Source of the DNA: JBEKYH01 sp049511115 | GTDB lineage: Bacteria; Planctomycetota; Phycisphaerae; Tepidisphaerales; Tepidisphaeraceae | Length of the DNA stretch: 7,403 nt | Direction: 5' to 3' | Assembly (NCBI GenBank): GCA_049511115.1 | Contig: JBEKYH010000252.1 | Span: forward strand, 1 to 7,403 | Shown here: positions 5,818-7,403 of the stretch, in pieces | Position numbering within the stretch: the stretch's first letter is position 1 | How the letters are laid out: every line of letters starts with the position of its first letter | The notes under the pieces: model-generated | What the model saw: the letters and a program-made list of their open reading frames with translations, nothing else | What the model was told of the DNA's origin: nothing | The model's database searches: none | Made by a program: the position numbers and the translations under genes

Positions 5818-7403
5818 ATGTTGCAATCGCAGCACTCCTATCGCTGGTTCGTCACTGAAGACATCAACGGCTTTTTCGGCCTCATCTTTGACAACCTGAC
5901 GGTTCTTTCTTTTCTCTCCGGCATTCTTGTTTTCGTCTTCAATTATCCGGCCGACATCGTATTCACGCGCATGTTTCCCGGGACGGCGCTGGGCGTTCTT
6001 ATCGGGGATCTGATTTATACGTGGATGGCGTTTAATCTTGCGCGGCGCACGGGGAATCCCAATGTGACGGCGATGCCGCTGGGGCTGGATACGCCTTCCA
6101 CGATCGGGCTGGCGCTGGTCGTGCTGGGGCCGGCGTTTGTGGATCTGAAGGCGCACGGATGGTCGGAGCGCGATGCGGCGATCATGACCTGGCATATCGG
6201 CACGGCCACCATGATCTACATGGGGATCACCAAGCTCTTCTTTTCATTTGTCGGCAACTGGGTGCAGCGCATCATCCCCAAGGCGGGATTGCTAGGCTCG
6301 CTGGCCGGCGTGGGCATGGGGCTGATCGCGATGACGCCGCTGGCGGATATATTCGGCATGCCGCTGGTGGGAGTGATCGCGCTGGGGTTGATTTTCTACA
6401 CGCTGGTCGCGCGGCGGAAATTGCCGTTCAACATGCCCGGAGTGCTGGTGTCGGTGGTGGTGGGGACGGCGCTCTATTACGCGCTGGGGCCGCTGGGATG
6501 GGTGGGGGGAACGTACGCGCCGCCGGGGGCGGTGGAACTGCACTTTTCGGCGCCGGTGCCGACGCTTGGATTTGTCGCGGGGTTGCGGTTGGGGCTCAAA
6601 TATTTGCCGTTGGCGATTCCATTTGCGTTTCTTACGGTGGTGGGGGGCATCAACGTCACGGAAAGCGCGCGGGTCGCGGGCGATGATTACAACACGCGGA
6701 ACATTTTGCTCACCGAGGCGCTGGCGACGCTGGTGGCGGGACTGTGTGGCGGCGTGGCGCAGACGACGCCATACATAGGGCATCCGGCGTATAAGAACAT
6801 GGGATCGAGGGCGGGATATACATTGCTCACCGGGTTGGTTGTGGGGATCGGGGGAATCTTTGGCGGCGTGTCCGCCATCATCGAGTTGATTCCCCGCGCC
6901 GTGCTGGCACCCATTCTCGTATTCGTCGCGCTGGATATTGTGGTTCAATCGTTTCACGCGGTTCCCAAGGCGCACGCGCCGGCGGTGGCGTTCGCGTTTT
7001 TTCCGACCCTCTGGCGATTCCTTTCCATTCAGCTTGGAAATACCGATTACGTCCCGGCCGATGTCTTCAACCGATTGCTGGTCCTGCCGGGGAAATCGCT
7101 GCCGCAATTGCAGGTGATTTTAGCGCTGGGGAATGGATTCATCGTGACGGGAATGCTATGGGCGGCATTCCTGGCCAAACTGATCGACGGAAGGTTGAGG
7201 AGTTCCGCCGCCTACCTCTTGGTGCTGGCGGCGTTTTCATTCTTTGGCATAGTCCATTCGGCATTGCCTGACGGAAGCATGTACCTTCCCTGGACGTTGG
7301 ATGCCGCGGCGCGGCGCGTTCCGTATCAATTCGCGCTCGCGTACGCCGCGCTGGCGGTGATCTTTTTGCTGTTGAGCACCGGTAAGAATGGGTCGGACGA
7401 GAA
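5818..7403 (+). CDS. NCS2/AzgA-like multi-pass permease, 3' end cut by the window
   Basis: An inner-membrane protein with 528 residues visible and no stop before the right edge, so the C-terminus is missing. About 12-14 hydrophobic helices can be traced, for example 22-42, 54-74, 92-110, 122-146, 154-174, 178-198, 207-224, 262-280, 298-318, 334-356, 360-378, 431-453, 463-482 and 503-520. Family-like signatures are AMPLGLDTPSTIG (85-97, like the broken helix 3 with APGMGLNA in AzgA), VGGINVTESARVAGDD (275-290), TTPYIGHPAYKNMGSRAGYT (316-335, like the helix-10 region ending GGRTG) and IPRAVLAPILVFVALD (358-373). NCS2 and AzgA members import purines, pyrimidines or ascorbate with H+ or Na+; the substrate here cannot be told, and a nucleobase is only a guess. 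A TAA at 5812 in frame leaves ATG 5818 as the first start, with a poor ribosome binding site. The region 400-425 seems a family-specific loop. Confidence 0.75.
   Translation, partial: MLQSQHSYRWFVTEDINGFFGLIFDNLTVLSFLSGILVFVFNYPADIVFTRMFPGTALGVLIGDLIYTWMAFNLARRTGNPNVTAMPLGLDTPSTIGLALVVLGPAFVDLKAHGWSERDAAIMTWHIGTATMIYMGITKLFFSFVGNWVQRIIPKAGLLGSLAGVGMGLIAMTPLADIFGMPLVGVIALGLIFYTLVARRKLPFNMPGVLVSVVVGTALYYALGPLGWVGGTYAPPGAVELHFSAPVPTLGFVAGLRLGLKYLPLAIPFAFLTVVGGINVTESARVAGDDYNTRNILLTEALATLVAGLCGGVAQTTPYIGHPAYKNMGSRAGYTLLTGLVVGIGGIFGGVSAIIELIPRAVLAPILVFVALDIVVQSFHAVPKAHAPAVAFAFFPTLWRFLSIQLGNTDYVPADVFNRLLVLPGKSLPQLQVILALGNGFIVTGMLWAAFLAKLIDGRLRSSAAYLLVLAAFSFFGIVHSALPDGSMYLPWTLDAAARRVPYQFALAYAALAVIFLLLSTGKNGSDE

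Noticed and set aside
6159..6686. 175-codon + strand frame within the permease region
   Set aside because: Glycine/alanine-rich out-of-frame reading of the permease gene, which is open over the whole region in another frame.
6292..7107. 271-codon minus-strand frame opposite the permease
   Set aside because: Arg/His/Gln-rich composition typical of an antisense shadow; the + strand frame has clear membrane helices.

Overview
The window comes from a GC-rich Gram-negative (diderm) bacterium. An arabinose-5-phosphate isomerase of Kdo/LPS biosynthesis lies upstream of a very large LptC/OstA-type LPS-transport protein. The short-period intergenic repeats, the GxxExxY cassette and the oversized Lpt protein with long Ala/Pro/Gly/Ser-rich linkers suggest Planctomycetota (perhaps Phycisphaerae) or a relative. 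This lineage is inference from style and not read from a marker gene. All convincing genes are on the + strand.

Layout. Positions 1-356 hold no gene I can support. They contain a truncated CTCTGCG-type repeat at the left edge, a perfect 10-bp-stem hairpin (143-177) and four tandem 8-mers of TCACCNTG type (244-275). At 357-1370 is kdsD, with a SIS domain, two CBS domains and all four expected active-site residues. At 1397-1845 is a compact cassette: a GxxExxY-family gene (1428-1802) tightly enclosed by 32-bp inverted repeats that match at 31 of 32 positions, each arm made of three 9-mers (CACAGAGGA and its complement). At 1893-5381 is an 1162-residue membrane-anchored protein with an LptC-like N-terminal part and a long series of OstA/LptA-like beta segments separated by low-complexity linkers. 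At 5391-5729 is a HicB-family protein with no HicA in view, 9 nt behind the Lpt gene with a strong ribosome binding site overlapping the Lpt stop. From 5818 to the right edge runs a multi-pass permease resembling the NCS2/AzgA nucleobase transporters, still open at the end of the window.

How the genes fit together. KdsD makes D-arabinose 5-phosphate, the precursor of the Kdo of LPS inner core, and the large LptC/OstA protein most likely helps carry LPS across the periplasm. The pairing echoes the E. coli kdsD-kdsC-lptC-lptA-lptB order, but with no kdsC, with lptC and lptA functions apparently on one chain, and with no lptB in view. Without the GxxExxY cassette, kdsD and the Lpt gene would be only about 73 nt apart, so the cassette looks like an insertion into an envelope-biogenesis operon. 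The HicB protein may be translationally coupled to the Lpt gene. The permease has no obvious link to the rest.

The items most worth a second look are the inverted-repeat GxxExxY cassette, whose repeat also seems to supply the gene's ribosome binding site, and the giant single-chain Lpt bridge candidate.
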